A stretch of DNA of 64,000 nt from Streptomyces sp. yr375 (GCF_900110755.1 NZ_FOFF01000045.1:1-64000), one strand, 5' to 3'. Positions 16,233-24,973 are shown, counted from the first letter of the stretch. The notes: generated by a model from the letters alone, not told the origin. Numbers and translations are program-made.

Positions 16233-17456
16233 ATGCCCATCGATGTCGCCGCCCTGCGGACCCACTTCCCCTCCCTCACCCACGGCCTCGCCTTCTTCGA
16301 CGGACCGGGCGGGACCCAGACCCCCACCCCCGTCGCCGAGGCCATCACCAGAACGCTCACCGGCCCCCTGTCCAACCGGGGGCTCGTCAGCCCGTCCGAG
16401 CGCAACGCCGAACAGGCCGTCGCCGACTTCCGGGCGGCCTACGCCGACCTGCTCGGCGTGCCCGCGAGGAGCGTCGTGCACGGGCGCAGCGCCACCCAGC
16501 TCACGTACGACTTCTCACGGCACCTGGCCAAGGACTGGCGGGTCGGCGACGAGATCGTCCTCAGCCGCCTGGACCACGACGCCAACGTACGGCCCTGGAT
16601 ACAGGCGGCCGAGCACACCGGGGTCACCGTCCGCTGGATCGAGATCGACGCCGCGACCACGGAACTCGACCTCGACTCCTACGAGCGGGCGCTGTCGCCC
16701 CGCACCCGGCTGGTCGCGCTGACGGCGGCGTCGAACGTGCTCGGCACCAAGCCGCCGCTGCGCCGCATCGCCGACCGCGCCCACGAGGCAGGCGCCCTGG
16801 TGTACGTGGACGGCGTGCACTACGCCGCGCACCACCTGGTGGACGTGCCCGCGCTGGGGGCGGACCTGTTCGTCTGCTCGCCGTACAAGTTCCTCGGACC
16901 GCACTGCGGTGTGCTCGCCGGAGCCCCCGACCTGCTCGAAGCCCTGCAACCGGACAAGCTGCTGCCGTCCACGAACGAGGTCCCCGAGCGCTTCGAGTTC
17001 GGCACCCTGCCCTACGAGATCCTGGCCGGCGCCACCGCCGCCGTCGACTTCCTGGCGTCGATGGACACGGCGGATGCGGCGGATACGGCGGGTGCGGCGG
17101 GCGGGTCGCGCAGGGAGCGGCTGACGCGGTCGCTGTGGTCGCTGCACGAGCACGAGAACGCGCTGCGCGCCCGTGTGGAGGACGGGCTGCGCGCGCTGGG
17201 CGACGCCGTCACCGTCCACTCGAAGGCGGCGGACCGCACCCCGACCGTCCTGATGACGCTCGAGGGCCGGGACGCCCGCGAGGCGCAGGCGCATCTGGCC
17301 GCGCGCGGGGTCGTGGCCCCGGCCGGGTCCTTCTACGCCCACGAGCCCTTCACCGCGCTGAAGCTCCACGACCCCGCCCTGCGGGTCGGACTCGCGCCCT
17401 ACACCGACACCGAGGACGTCGACCGGCTCCTCGACGGCCTCGCCGCGTTCCTCTGA
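16233..17456 (+). CDS. Cysteine desulfurase-like PLP enzyme (aminotransferase class V)
   Basis: The 407-residue protein has the class V fold. It begins with FFDGPGGTQTPTPVAEA, has the PLP-contact Asp/His region VYVDGVHYAAHH, and a Schiff-base lysine in CSPYKFLGPHCG. It resembles the stand-alone cysteine-desulfurase-like group rather than IscS/SufS, because no C-terminal cysteine-loop is obvious; its substrate is not established. The ATG at 16233 begins the conserved N-terminus. An Ala/Asp insert (MDTADAADTAGAAGG) near residue 275 is low complexity. It diverges from the FAD monooxygenase and precedes furA by 86 bases on the same strand, but furA has its own promoter. Confidence 0.82.
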   Translation: MPIDVAALRTHFPSLTHGLAFFDGPGGTQTPTPVAEAITRTLTGPLSNRGLVSPSERNAEQAVADFRAAYADLLGVPARSVVHGRSATQLTYDFSRHLAKDWRVGDEIVLSRLDHDANVRPWIQAAEHTGVTVRWIEIDAATTELDLDSYERALSPRTRLVALTAASNVLGTKPPLRRIADRAHEAGALVYVDGVHYAAHHLVDVPALGADLFVCSPYKFLGPHCGVLAGAPDLLEALQPDKLLPSTNEVPERFEFGTLPYEILAGATAAVDFLASMDTADAADTAGAAGGSRRERLTRSLWSLHEHENALRARVEDGLRALGDAVTVHSKAADRTPTVLMTLEGRDAREAQAHLAARGVVAPAGSFYAHEPFTALKLHDPALRVGLAPYTDTEDVDRLLDGLAAFL

Positions 17457-17493
17457 CGTGCGCATACCGACTTTCCCCGTTTCCCAGACCTGT

Positions 17494-17535
17494 ACCGTTC
17501 GTTTTCTTGAACCGTTCGTGTTTATGGAGTAGGTT
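17494..17535 (+). promoter_or_regulatory. furA promoter with direct repeats; probably leaderless
   Basis: TTGAAC (17507-17512) and TAGGTT (17530-17535) are 17 bases apart. The ATG at 17543 is only 7 bases after the second hexamer, so the transcript probably starts at or next to the start codon. Two copies of ACCGTTCGT (17494-17502 and 17511-17519) overlap the first hexamer and are good candidates for FurA autoregulatory half-sites. Confidence 0.6.
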
Positions 17536-17542
17536 CGGTCAC

Positions 17543-17980
17543 ATGACAGCGCCCCGTACACCGACCACCGCCGAGGAGCTGCGCGGTGTCGGCCTGCGGG
17601 TGACGGCCGCCCGTGTCGCGCTGCTGGAGACCGTGCGCGGTGGCGACCACCTCGGTGTCGAGGCGATCGCCACCGGCGTGCGCGACCGCGTGGGCCACAT
17701 CTCCGTGCAAGCCGTGTACGAAGCGCTGCACGCGCTGACCACGGCGGGCCTGGTGCGCCGTATCGAACCGCCGGGCAGCCCGGCCCGGTTCGAGGGGCGC
17801 GTCGGAGACAACCACCACCATCTCGTGTGCCGCTCGTGCGGCGTCGTCGCCGACGTCGACTGCGCGGTCGGCCACGCCCCCTGCCTGACCGCCGCAGATG
17901 ACCGCGGCTTCTCCATAGACGAGGCCGAGGTCATCTACTGGGGCCTGTGCCCCGCCTGTTCCACCGCCGCCCGTAACTGA
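17543..17980 (+). CDS. furA: Fur-family repressor (FurA/CatR type)
   Basis: The 145-residue protein has an N-terminal winged helix (GLRVTAARVALLETV, then VSVQAVYEALHALTTAGLVRRI-like) and a dimer domain with the metal motif NHHHLVCRSCG plus a C-terminal GLCPACS. The CxxC pairs fit a structural zinc or thiol redox site. In actinomycetes such genes directly precede katG and repress it until oxidation by peroxide. Here katG follows by 118 bases in the same orientation. No ribosome-binding site precedes the ATG, which matches a leaderless message. Confidence 0.9.
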   Translation: MTAPRTPTTAEELRGVGLRVTAARVALLETVRGGDHLGVEAIATGVRDRVGHISVQAVYEALHALTTAGLVRRIEPPGSPARFEGRVGDNHHHLVCRSCGVVADVDCAVGHAPCLTAADDRGFSIDEAEVIYWGLCPACSTAARN

Positions 17981-18033
17981 GCACCCGCCGTACCCGTAGT
18001 AGTCGTAGGACCAGTAGGACAAGCAGGACCCAA

Positions 18034-18061
18034 GTACCGCGGGCCCCGAGAACCGCGGTAC
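18034..18061. promoter_or_regulatory. Perfect hairpin in the furA-katG gap
   Basis: GTACCGCGG and CCGCGGTAC form a 9-bp stem with a 10-base loop, 38 bases before the katG start. It could act as an RNA processing or attenuation element between the repressor and catalase-peroxidase cistrons, or as a second operator. The preceding bases hold short AGTAGGAC/AGCAGGAC-like repeats. Confidence 0.55.
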
Positions 18062-18098
18062 GTGAGCATGTGATCCGACCACCCAGAAGGATTCCCCC

Positions 18099-20309
18099 AT
18101 GACCGAGAACCATGATGCGATCGTGACCGACCCGAAGGCGGCGGAGGCAGGTGGCTGCCCCGTCGCGCACGGTCGCGCCGCGCACCCGACCCAGGGCGGC
18201 GGAAACCGCCAGTGGTGGCCGGAGCGGCTCAACCTGAAGATCCTCGCCAAGGACCCCGTCGTGGCGAACCCGCTCGGTGCGGACTTCGACTACGCCGAGG
18301 CCTTCAAGAACCTCGACCTCGCCGCCGTGAAACAGGACATCGCCGAGGTGCTGACCACCTCGCAGGACTGGTGGCCGGCCGACTTCGGCAACTACGGCCC
18401 GCTGATGGTCCGGATGGCCTGGCACAGCGCCGGCACCTACCGCATCAGCGACGGCCGCGGCGGTGGCGGTCGCGGCCAGCAGCGCTTCGCGCCGCTGAAC
18501 AGTTGGCCGGACAACGGCAACCTCGACAAGGCCCGCCGCCTGCTGTGGCCCGTCAAGAAGAAGTACGGCCAGTCCATCTCCTGGGCCGACCTCATGATCC
18601 TCACGGGTAACGTCGCCCTTGAGCAGATGGGCTTCGAGACCTTCGGCTTCGGCGGCGGCCGCGCCGACGTCTGGGAGGCCGACGAGGACGTGTACTGGGG
18701 TCCCGAGACCACCTGGCTCGACGACCAGCGCTACACCGGCGACCGCGAGCTGGAGAACCCGCTCGGCGCCGTGCAGATGGGCCTCATCTACGTCAACCCG
18801 GAGGGCCCCAACGGCAACCCGGACCCGCTGGCCGCGGCCCGCGACATCCGCGAGACGTTCCGCCGCATGGCGATGAACGACGAGGAGACCGTCGCCCTCA
18901 TCGCCGGTGGCCACACCTTCGGCAAGACCCACGGCGCCGGCCCGGCCGAGTCCGTCGGCGCCGACCCCGAGGCCGCCGCCATGGACGCGCAGGGCCTGGG
19001 CTGGAAGTCCACCTACGGCACCGGCAAGGGCGGCGACGCCATCACCTCCGGTCTCGAGGTCACCTGGACCACCAAGCCCACCCAGTGGAGCAACGACTTC
19101 TTCGACATCCTCTTCGGCTACGAGTGGGAGCTCACCCAGTCCCCGGCCGGCGCCAACCAGTGGGTGGCGAAGGACGCTCAGGCGATCATCCCGGACGCGC
19201 ACAGCGGCGCCAAGAAGCTGCCCATGATGCTCACCACCGACCTCTCGCTGCGCTTCGACCCGATCTACGGCGAGATCTCGAAGCGCTTCCACGAGAACCC
19301 GGCCGAGTTCGCGGACGCCTTCGCCCGCGCCTGGTACAAGCTGACCCACCGTGACCTGGGCCCGAAGTCCCTGTACCTCGGCGCGGAGGTCCCGGCGGAG
19401 ACCCTGCTGTGGCAGGACCCGCTGCCGGCCGCCGAGGGCGAGGTCATCGGCGCCGCGGACATCGCGGCCCTCAAGGCCAAGCTCCTCGCCTCGGGCCTGA
19501 CCGTCTCGCAGCTCGTGTCCACGGCGTGGGCGTCGGCGTCCTCCTTCCGCGGCAGCGACAAGCGCGGCGGCGCGAACGGCGCCCGGATCCGCCTCGAGCC
19601 GCAGCGCGGCTGGGAGGTCAACAACCCGGACGGGCTGGCGCAGGTGCTGCGCGTCCTGGAGGGCGTGCAGGCCGAGTTCAACTCCGGCGCGAAGAAGGTC
19701 TCCCTGGCCGACCTGATCGTCCTCGGTGGCGCCGCCGCCGTCGAGAAGGCCGCCAAGGACGCCGGTCACGACGTGGAGGTCCCCTTCACGCCGGGCCGTG
19801 TCGACGCGACGCAGGAGCAGACGGACGTCGAGTCGTTCGCCGCGCTCGAGCCGGCCGCCGACGGGTTCCGCAACTACCAGGGCAAGGGCAACCGCCTGCC
19901 GGCCGAGTACCTGCTGCTCGACAAGGCGAACCTGCTGGGCCTGAGCGCGCCCGAGCTGACGGTCCTCGTCGGCGGCCTGCGCGTGCTGGGCGCCAACCAC
20001 GGCGAGTCCGCGCACGGCGTCCTCACCGACGCCCCGGGCAAGCTGACGAACGACTTCTTCGTCAACCTGCTCGACCTGGGTACGACGTGGTCGTCGACGT
20101 CCTCGGACCAGACCACGTTCGAGGGCCGCGACGCCTCGGGCGAGATCAAGTGGACCGGCACCCGTGCCGACCTGGTCTTCGGCTCGAACTCCGAGCTGCG
20201 CGCGCTCGCCGAGGTCTACGCGAGCGACGACGCGAAGGCGAAGTTCGTGACCGACTTCGTCGCCGCGTGGGCCAAGGTCTCCGACCTCGACCGGTTCGAC
20301 CTGGTCTGA
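18099..20309 (+). CDS. katG: Catalase-peroxidase
   Basis: The 736-residue haem enzyme detoxifies H2O2 by catalase and peroxidase activities. The distal site RMAWHSAGTYR carries the Trp and His; MGLIYVNPEG holds the Tyr and RRMAMNDEE the Met of the Met-Tyr-Trp adduct needed for catalase activity. The proximal haem ligand is in GGHTFGKTHG. The C-terminal second domain is complete, so full-length KatG is expected. The ATG follows AGAAGGA. FurA immediately upstream is the expected peroxide-sensing repressor. A strong hairpin ends the unit and separates it from the convergent biosynthetic operon. Confidence 0.97.
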   Translation: MTENHDAIVTDPKAAEAGGCPVAHGRAAHPTQGGGNRQWWPERLNLKILAKDPVVANPLGADFDYAEAFKNLDLAAVKQDIAEVLTTSQDWWPADFGNYGPLMVRMAWHSAGTYRISDGRGGGGRGQQRFAPLNSWPDNGNLDKARRLLWPVKKKYGQSISWADLMILTGNVALEQMGFETFGFGGGRADVWEADEDVYWGPETTWLDDQRYTGDRELENPLGAVQMGLIYVNPEGPNGNPDPLAAARDIRETFRRMAMNDEETVALIAGGHTFGKTHGAGPAESVGADPEAAAMDAQGLGWKSTYGTGKGGDAITSGLEVTWTTKPTQWSNDFFDILFGYEWELTQSPAGANQWVAKDAQAIIPDAHSGAKKLPMMLTTDLSLRFDPIYGEISKRFHENPAEFADAFARAWYKLTHRDLGPKSLYLGAEVPAETLLWQDPLPAAEGEVIGAADIAALKAKLLASGLTVSQLVSTAWASASSFRGSDKRGGANGARIRLEPQRGWEVNNPDGLAQVLRVLEGVQAEFNSGAKKVSLADLIVLGGAAAVEKAAKDAGHDVEVPFTPGRVDATQEQTDVESFAALEPAADGFRNYQGKGNRLPAEYLLLDKANLLGLSAPELTVLVGGLRVLGANHGESAHGVLTDAPGKLTNDFFVNLLDLGTTWSSTSSDQTTFEGRDASGEIKWTGTRADLVFGSNSELRALAEVYASDDAKAKFVTDFVAAWAKVSDLDRFDLV

Positions 20310-20346
20310 TCCCGACCAGAACCAAAACAACTGAAGAAGCCAGAAA

Positions 20347-20392
20347 CCAGGGCGTCCGGCCCGGCCCACACGGGTCGGGCCGGGCGCCCTGG
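20347..20392. terminator. Strong bidirectional hairpin terminator
   Basis: CCAGGGCG followed by CCGGCCCG pairs with the downstream CGGGCCGG and CGCCCTGG with only a few mismatched or bulged bases and a short loop. It sits 38 bases past katG and 30 bases past the last P450 gene of the NRPS operon on the opposite strand, so it can end both. Confidence 0.85.
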
Positions 20393-20422
20393 CGCGTTCC
20401 AGACGCCTACGGGACGCAGGCC

Positions 20423-21697
20423 TCAGACGCGTACGGCCAGTCGCGGCAGCCGTGGTGCCGTCCCCGGGATGACCAGGCGCTGGAGGCTCTCCGGGCCCTC
20501 GGCGAGGCACAGGCCGGGGTGGCGGTCCAGCAGGGTCGTCAGGGCGATCTCGCACTGGAGGCGGGAGAGGAGCGCGCCGAGGCAGTAGTGGATGCCGTGG
20601 CCGAAGCCGATGTGTCCCTCGGAGCCGTCGTGCGGGCGGCGGGTGATGTCGAGGCGGTCGGGGTCGTCGTAGACGCGCGGATCGCGGTTCGCGGAGACCA
20701 GCACGAACTGCACGCAGTCGCCCTTGCGGATGGTGGTGCCGCGGAAGTCGACGTCCTCGGCGGCCAGCCGCATGCGCACCATGATGTCGGGCCCGCACCA
20801 GCGGATGAACTCGTTGACGGCGCTGGGCATCAGACCGGGGTCGGCCTGGAGCAGCTTGAGCTGGTCGGGGTGGGTGAGGAGGGCGGCGAGGCTGTTGACG
20901 ACGAGCTGGGCGGTGTTGTCGTAGCCGGCCATGACGACGTTGAGGACCATCGCGACGGCCTCCTCCTCCGTCAGCTTGTACCGGTCGTCGTCGCGGGCGG
21001 CGGCGAGGGCGCTCAGTACGTCGTCGGCGGGTTCCCGGCGGCGCTGGTCGAGCAGGCGCAGCACGGTGTCGACGACGGCGAGGGAGGACTCCCGCAGCCG
21101 TTCGGGCTCCATGATGAGGATGTCGTCGCCCCAGCGCCGGAAGACGGCCCGGTCCGCCTCGGGGACGCCCGCCAGTTCGCAGACGACGGTGATGGCGAGC
21201 GGGTAGGCGAAGCCGTCGACGAGTTCCAGGACGCCGTCGGCCGAGCGGCGGTGGAGGTCGTCGAGGATCTCCGCGGCGAGTTGCGCCACCCGGGGGCGCA
21301 GGGTCTGCGTGCGGCGGGCGCTGAAGGCCCGGCCGACGGCTCCGCGCACCCGGGTGTGGTCCGGCGGGTCGGTGTCCAGGGCCGAGACGAGGAAGTACTT
21401 CTGGACCTCCGCCGGCAGGTTCAGCATGTCGACCAGGGTGCGGCGCGGGTCCTCCCCGGTGTATCCCTCGATCGCGGTGGGGCTGCTGACGAAGCGCGGG
21501 TCGCGCAGGCCGTCGCGGACGTCGTCGTAGCGGGTGACCAGCCACACCGGCTGGGTCTCGGTCAGCCAGCCGCGCACCACGGGACCCTGTTCGCGGACCT
21601 TGCCGTAACCGGCGGCGGGGTAGGCCTTCAGGTCGTCGTCGAGGAGGTACAGCTCGCCGGGCGGGCGGGAGAGGAGGGGGGCGGTCGGGTTGGGCAC
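20423..21697 (-). CDS. Cytochrome P450 with atypical I-helix (AGYDNT)
   Basis: The 424-residue P450 has the haem-thiolate motif FGHGIHYCLGA near residue 360, the ExxR pair in VNEFIRW, and the I-helix VMAGYDNTAQL. The acid is Asp, but the usual following Thr of the proton-relay pair is replaced by Asn. It is the last gene of the NRPS operon, 64 bases after the type II thioesterase gene. Its likely role is tailoring the peptide or a carrier-bound residue, for example by hydroxylation, desaturation or aryl cross-linking. The GTG start at 21697 follows AAGGGAG. Which residue it acts on is not readable from sequence. Confidence 0.9.
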   Translation of the reverse strand: MPNPTAPLLSRPPGELYLLDDDLKAYPAAGYGKVREQGPVVRGWLTETQPVWLVTRYDDVRDGLRDPRFVSSPTAIEGYTGEDPRRTLVDMLNLPAEVQKYFLVSALDTDPPDHTRVRGAVGRAFSARRTQTLRPRVAQLAAEILDDLHRRSADGVLELVDGFAYPLAITVVCELAGVPEADRAVFRRWGDDILIMEPERLRESSLAVVDTVLRLLDQRRREPADDVLSALAAARDDDRYKLTEEEAVAMVLNVVMAGYDNTAQLVVNSLAALLTHPDQLKLLQADPGLMPSAVNEFIRWCGPDIMVRMRLAAEDVDFRGTTIRKGDCVQFVLVSANRDPRVYDDPDRLDITRRPHDGSEGHIGFGHGIHYCLGALLSRLQCEIALTTLLDRHPGLCLAEGPESLQRLVIPGTAPRLPRLAVRV

Positions 21698-21761
21698 GGG
21701 TCAACTCCCTTGTGGGGCAGGGGGGTTCGGTCGAGCAAGGTTGATTGGCCGAGCAGGCGGG

Positions 21762-22556
21762 TCAGTTGGAGAGGACGGCGGCGATGTCCGCGACCAACTC
21801 CGCCTCGTGCGGGACGAGATAGAAGTGGTCGCCGGGGAACGAGCGCAGGGCGAAGCGGCCCGGTTCGGTGAGTTCCGACCACGCGCCGACGGACCGCGGC
21901 GGGCAACTGCCGTCGTCACGGCCCGTGTAGGCGGTCACGGGGGTGCGCAGCGGTGCGGGACGCTCGGGGCGGTAGGCCTCGATGAGGCGGTAGTCGGCGC
22001 GCAGGGCGGGCATCAGGAGTTCCCGCAGCTCGGGGATCTCGTAGACCTCCGCCTGGTAGTCGCCGAGGCCGCGCACCGTGGCGAGCAGCGCCTCGTCGTC
22101 TCCGTCGTGGACGCCCGCCGGGCGGGCCCGGTGCGGGGCGGCGCGGCCGGAGACCAGCAGGTGCGCGGGGCGCAGGCCGCGCGCCTCCAGCCGCAGCGCC
22201 ACCTCGTAGGCGACGGCGGAGCCCATGCTGTGGCCGAACAGGGTGAGCGGCAGGTCCGTGTACGGGGCGAGGGCCTCGGTGACGGCGTCGGCCAGTTCCG
22301 CCATGTCCTCGACGCAGGACTCGGCGAGCCGGTCCTGTCGGCCGGGGTAGCGCACGGCGAGGAGTTCGACGTCGTCGGGCAGGTGCGCGGACCAGCCGTG
22401 GAAGAGGTGGGCGGTGCCGCCGGCGTGCGGAAAGCACAGCAGCCGGCGGGCGGCCCGGGGCGCACGGCACCGGTGCACCCGGAACCACCGGTCCGCCGGG
22501 GCCCGCCGGGGCGCGGGCAGCGCGGCGGCGGTGGTCGTGAGGGAAGTCGGTGCCAT
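21762..22556 (-). CDS. Type II (external) thioesterase of the NRPS cluster
   Basis: The 264-residue alpha/beta hydrolase begins its core with LLCFPHAGGTAHLFHGW. It has the nucleophile elbow FGHSMG (Ser near residue 119), and the catalytic His in PGDHFYL near the C-terminus. This is the standard type II thioesterase pattern. Such enzymes remove wrong or stalled acyl groups from carrier domains. It is distinct from the chain-releasing thioesterase domain at the end of the NRPS. The ATG follows an AGGAGGA in the short gap after the 58-residue gene. Confidence 0.9.
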   Translation of the reverse strand: MAPTSLTTTAAALPAPRRAPADRWFRVHRCRAPRAARRLLCFPHAGGTAHLFHGWSAHLPDDVELLAVRYPGRQDRLAESCVEDMAELADAVTEALAPYTDLPLTLFGHSMGSAVAYEVALRLEARGLRPAHLLVSGRAAPHRARPAGVHDGDDEALLATVRGLGDYQAEVYEIPELRELLMPALRADYRLIEAYRPERPAPLRTPVTAYTGRDDGSCPPRSVGAWSELTEPGRFALRSFPGDHFYLVPHEAELVADIAAVLSN

Positions 22557-22577
22557 GGTCGGACGGTCCTCCTGAGG

Positions 22578-22754
22578 TTAACGAAATGCGCTGAACTGGC
22601 GGGAGTTGAGGAGCGAGAGGAAGTAAGGGAGCTTGTCCACGGCCCGTTTGGGGAGGTGGGCGGTCTGCACGGTGTCCCGGCGCAGATCGGTGACGACGAG
22701 CTTGAACACGCCGTCCTCCTCGACGAGTTCGGCCGCGTAGAGAGGGGTCTCCAT
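22578..22754 (-). CDS. Unknown 58-residue protein in the NRPS operon
   Basis: The product runs from METPLYAAELVEEDGVFK through VVTDLRRDTVQTAHLPKR to LPYFLSLLNSRQFSAFR. It has no cysteine, no signal peptide and no membrane helix. I recognise no family. The start overlaps the preceding stop in a TGATG arrangement, and codon third positions are as G/C-rich as in its neighbours; both argue for a real gene. It could be a small partner of the SRPBCC protein, a P450 or the NRPS, comparable in size to MbtH but unrelated in sequence. Its role is inferred only from position. Confidence 0.7.
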   Translation of the reverse strand: METPLYAAELVEEDGVFKLVVTDLRRDTVQTAHLPKRAVDKLPYFLSLLNSRQFSAFR

Positions 22755-23494
22755 CAGGGGGCCACCTCCGCCAGCCACGCGTCCCACGCGCCGGTGGACG
22801 TGTCGGCGTCGGCATCCGGTGCGAAGAGGTGGTGGCCGAGCCAGAGCGGCCAGTTCCAGGCGCTGCCGTCGTAGAAGCGGTACAGGGCGTCGGCGGTGCG
22901 CAGACCGAGGAAGTCGGCGTCGAGGAAGTCGACGACCGCTTCGACGGGGGCGCCGGGCCGGTCCGGCAGCATCACCTTCACGGTGTCGCCCGCGCCGGCC
23001 GCCGCGGGCAGCCCGAGCCGGTCGCGGACGGCGGTGAGGCTGCCGGCGACCGCCGGGTCGGGGCGGGTGGCCTTGACGTAGCCGGCGCGGCGGCCCGCGA
23101 AGTGCCGCAGGTACTCGGCGAGGCTGTGCTGATAGAAGTCGATGTGCTTCTCGGCGGCGTCGGCCCGGGTCTCCCAGCCGTCGTCGATGACACCCCGGTG
23201 CACCCAGTGGACGCCCATCGACAGCCGGGCGGCTCCGTCGCCGTGCGCTACGACGGTGTAGTCGAGGGTGTTGGTGAAGCCGCCCTGGTCGGCGCTGCGG
23301 CAGGCGAACCTGGCGGGCGGCTCCCACTCGACGACGGTGGCCTGCCCCCGCGACACCGCGCCGCCGACGCACGGCTCGACGTCCATCGGGTACAGCCAGC
23401 CGAGGTTGCCCTCGCCGGTCGCGACCGCGTGCCACACCTGCTCGGCTGTCGCGGGCAGCACCTGCTCCCGGCGCACCCTGAACTCGCGGACCAT
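22754..23494 (-). CDS. SRPBCC-fold (START/AHSA1-like) protein of the NRPS cluster
   Basis: The 246-residue protein starts with a helix-grip pattern: VLPATAEQVWHAVATGEGNLGWLYP, strands with RGQATVVEWEPPARFACRS, and a C-terminal helix with HSLAEYLRHFAG near residue 140. A further 90-residue domain follows (VKVMLPDRPGAPVEAVVDFLDADFLGLRTADALYRFYDG). AHSA1-like members bind hydrophobic ligands; some act as cyclases or chaperones in natural-product pathways. The ATG at 23494, after GGAAG, is preferred to one at 23590 that lies within the P450 coding region. The P450 stop is 5 bases upstream and the next start overlaps its stop, so it is tightly coupled. Ligand unknown. Confidence 0.75.
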   Translation of the reverse strand: MVREFRVRREQVLPATAEQVWHAVATGEGNLGWLYPMDVEPCVGGAVSRGQATVVEWEPPARFACRSADQGGFTNTLDYTVVAHGDGAARLSMGVHWVHRGVIDDGWETRADAAEKHIDFYQHSLAEYLRHFAGRRAGYVKATRPDPAVAGSLTAVRDRLGLPAAAGAGDTVKVMLPDRPGAPVEAVVDFLDADFLGLRTADALYRFYDGSAWNWPLWLGHHLFAPDADADTSTGAWDAWLAEVAP

Positions 23495-23499
23495 ACAGG

Positions 23500-24753
23500 T
23501 CACTTCCTCTCTCGGACGGTGGGGATGGTGACGGTGGTGTACGTGACCGGCAGTGCCGTCAGCCGGCGTTGGAGCGGGTTGGGCCGCCACTCGAGTTCCG
23601 CCGGTTCGACGGCGAGCCGCAGCTCGGGCAGCCGGCGGACGAGGGTGCCGATGGCCAGCTCGGTCTCCAGGCGGGCCAGGGGCGCGCCGAGGCAGAAGTG
23701 CGGCCCGTGGCCGAAGCCGAGGTGGCGGTGGGCGGGGCGGGTCAGGTCGAGCCGGTCGGGCTCCTCGTGCCGGTCGGGGTCGCGGCCCGCCGCGGAGAGG
23801 AACAGATACACGAGGTCACCGGCGGGCACGGTGCGCCCGCCCAGCGGTACGTCCTCGGCGGCCACCCGGACGATGGCCTGGCTGGGACTGTCGTAGCGGA
23901 CGATCTCGTCGACGGCCGTGCGGATCAGCGCCGGTTCGGCGCGCAGCCGGGCCAGTTGGTCCGGGTGGCGCAGGAGCGCGAGGACGCCGTTGCCGATGAG
24001 GTTGGTCGTCGTCTCGTCGCCCGCGGTGATCAGCAGGAAGCACGTCGACAGCAGCTCGTGGTCGGTGAGCCGGTCGCCGCGCGCCTGCGCCGTGACGAGG
24101 GCGCTGATCAGGTCGTCGCCGGGTTCGGCGCGCCGCCGCGCGGCGAGCGCGGTCAGGTAGGCCTCGAACTCGTCGACGACCTTCTCGGCGCGCTCGATGT
24201 CCTCGTGGATCCGGCCGAGCCCGCGGAACCACTCCTTGACGCGGTCCCGGTCGGCCTCGGGGATCCCGAACAGTTCGCAGACCACGGTGTGCGGCAGCGG
24301 CGCGGCGACGGCGGTGAGCACGTCGGTCGGCGGCCCCGCGGTGAGGGCGTCGTCGACGAGCCGGTCCACGACCTGCTGGATCCGCTCCCGCAACTGCTCG
24401 ACCCGGCGGGCGGTGAACGCCTTGTTGACGAGCCCCCGCAGCCGCGCGTGGTCCGGCGGGTCGGTGTTGCTCATGACCCGCCCGAGCCGCGCGGTGAGCC
24501 GGCTCAGGTCGCGCATCCGGCCGTCGCGGGCGACCAGCGCCCCGGTCATCCGCTCCCGGTCGTTCGACAACCGCAGGTCGCCGAGGGCCTGTTCGACGTC
24601 GGCGTGCCGGGTGACGTACCAGACGCCCTGCGGCGCCGGGTACACCGGACACTCGGCGCGCATCCGGGCATACGTCGGGTACGGGTCGCGGCGGAACGCG
24701 TCCGACTGAAGCGCCGCCGCGAAGTCCGCCACGCCGGTGGTGACGGTACTCAC
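23500..24753 (-). CDS. Cytochrome P450 of the NRPS cluster
   Basis: The 417-residue P450 has the normal I-helix LITAGDETTTNL, ExxR in VDEIVRYDSP, and haem motif FGHGPHFCLGA. It resembles bacterial class I P450s of secondary metabolism. The GTG at 24753 overlaps the mbtH stop as GTGA, and its own stop is 5 bases before the SRPBCC start. An in-frame upstream extension to 24906 overlaps mbtH and is rejected. It probably tailors the peptide or a carrier-bound amino acid. With two P450s and Phe/N-Me-Tyr modules, oxidation of an aromatic residue is plausible. Confidence 0.9.
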   Translation of the reverse strand: MSTVTTGVADFAAALQSDAFRRDPYPTYARMRAECPVYPAPQGVWYVTRHADVEQALGDLRLSNDRERMTGALVARDGRMRDLSRLTARLGRVMSNTDPPDHARLRGLVNKAFTARRVEQLRERIQQVVDRLVDDALTAGPPTDVLTAVAAPLPHTVVCELFGIPEADRDRVKEWFRGLGRIHEDIERAEKVVDEFEAYLTALAARRRAEPGDDLISALVTAQARGDRLTDHELLSTCFLLITAGDETTTNLIGNGVLALLRHPDQLARLRAEPALIRTAVDEIVRYDSPSQAIVRVAAEDVPLGGRTVPAGDLVYLFLSAAGRDPDRHEEPDRLDLTRPAHRHLGFGHGPHFCLGAPLARLETELAIGTLVRRLPELRLAVEPAELEWRPNPLQRRLTALPVTYTTVTIPTVRERK

Positions 24754-24973
24754 GACGTGGGGTCCGTCGCCGCCGCCATCGCGTCGACGAGGCTCTTGGG
24801 CCGCATGTCGGTCCAGTTGGCCTCGATGTACTCCAGGCAGGCCGCGCGGGTGTCCTCGGGGTGGGCGACGGTCCAGCCGTCGGGGACGTCGGCGAAGGCG
24901 GGCCAAAGGGAGTACTGCGCCTCGTCGTTGACGAGTACGAGGTAGGTGGCGTCCTGGTCCTCGAAGGGGTTGT

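Noticed and set aside
22560..23435. Longer minus-strand frame extending the 58-residue gene upstream
   Set aside because: The extension is an Arg/Gly-rich shadow of the SRPBCC gene; the ATG at 22754 overlapping that gene's stop is the credible start.
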